Source: Caulobacteraceae bacterium (GTDB lineage: Bacteria > Pseudomonadota > Alphaproteobacteria > Caulobacterales > Caulobacteraceae). Taken from it: a stretch of 17,163 bases of DNA. The notes beneath the pieces were generated by a model. That model was given only the letters and a program-made list of their open reading frames with translations. It was not told where the DNA came from and ran no database searches. Within the stretch, counting starts at the first letter, position 1. Every line of letters begins with the position of its first letter. The position numbers were made by a program, and so were the translations under genes. Below, piece after piece: positions 16,801 through 17,163 of this stretch. The stretch is taken from contig CANKPO010000004.1 of the NCBI GenBank assembly GCA_947484535.1, positions 1-17,163 of the forward strand, read 5' to 3'.

Positions 16801-16828
16801 GGCTTCGAGACAGATTTAGGAGTTCCAG

Positions 16829-17104
16829 ATGGCTCATAAGAAATCAGGCGGCTCTTCGCGCAACGGTCGCGATTCCGACGGTCGGCGCCTCGGCGTCAAG
16901 AAGTTCGGCGGCGAGAAGGTCCTCGCTGGCAACATCATCATTCGTCAGCGCGGAACCAAGTTCTTCGCCGGTGAGAATGTCGGCATGGGCAAGGATCACA
17001 CCCTGTTCGCCCTTGAACACGGCAATGTAAAATTCATCACCAAGCGCAACGACCGAACCTTTGTTACGGTCGTTCCGGCTCAGGAAGCCTTGGCCGCCGA
17101 ATAG
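16829..17104 (+). CDS. rpmA: 50S ribosomal protein bL27
   Basis: Large-subunit protein whose N-terminal tail reaches the peptidyl-transferase centre. The 91-residue product begins [24 protein letters not shown] and carries [25 protein letters not shown], all diagnostic. There is no cleaved N-terminal extension of the Firmicutes kind. AGGAG lies seven bases before the ATG. Second gene of the rplU-rpmA operon. Confidence 0.97.
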   Translation: MAHKKSGGSSRNGRDSDGRRLGVKKFGGEKVLAGNIIIRQRGTKFFAGENVGMGKDHTLFALEHGNVKFITKRNDRTFVTVVPAQEALAAE

Positions 17105-17120
17105 GCACCAACCCCTTCCC

Positions 17121-17150
17121 CCGGATCGCGCCAAGTTCGCTGCGGTCCGG
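17121..17150. other. Stem-loop after rpmA
   Basis: CCGGATCGC (17121-17129) pairs with GCGGTCCGG (17142-17150), nine pairs with one G-T wobble, around a 12-base loop. It begins 16 bases past the rpmA stop, where a terminator would be expected, but no T-run follows before the window ends. It could mark the mRNA 3' end or a processing site. Confidence 0.45.
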
Positions 17151-17163
17151 AGACAAAACACCC

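Overview
The window looks like a chromosomal core region of an alphaproteobacterium, most likely Caulobacterales or a close relative. I infer this from the high GC content (roughly 60% by eye), the NADP-malic enzyme with a fused phosphotransacetylase-like domain, the neighbouring dnaA, rpsT, mutM, ubiE, ubiB, coaBC and dut genes, promoters of the TTGACnn/GCTAnnnn kind, and GANTC (CcrM-type) sites clustered in intergenic DNA. Genus cannot be fixed from the sequence. There is no sign of phage, transposon, CRISPR, tRNA or rRNA; almost everything is housekeeping.

Left part (1-4753, all minus strand): the start of dnaN (cut by the window edge), dnaA, a 535-base AT-rich gap with a convincing dnaA promoter flanked by GANTC sites, rpsT with its own promoter and terminator, a secreted TraB/GumN-family protein, and mutM. 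This block joins replication initiation, the sliding clamp, a ribosomal protein and oxidised-base repair.

Middle (4869-10626): ubiE and ubiB overlap by one base and serve ubiquinone synthesis. They are followed by two minus-strand genes of unknown role, a lipoprotein with a possible colicin/pyocin-like domain and a two-helix membrane protein, which lie in one reading frame separated only by an amber stop and one codon. coaBC and dut overlap by four bases (CoA synthesis and dUTP removal). dapB (lysine/peptidoglycan precursor) converges on dut so tightly that both stop codons share one CTAG.

Right part (10856-17163): a MaeB-type malic enzyme ends at a hairpin shared with a convergent minus-strand zinc operon: a 27-residue membrane microprotein candidate, znuC, znuB and a His-rich COG0523 GTPase. 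A Zur-like palindrome sits just upstream of that operon. No znuA or zur gene is visible. Divergent from it, rplU-rpmA start from a near-consensus promoter whose -35 box overlaps a GANTC site, followed at once by a terminator-like hairpin with a competing alternative hairpin, resembling an attenuator.

The items most worth a second look are the in-frame lipoprotein/membrane pair, the microprotein under the Zur-like site, the rplU leader, the duplicated mutM start, and the His in place of the expected DnaA arginine finger.
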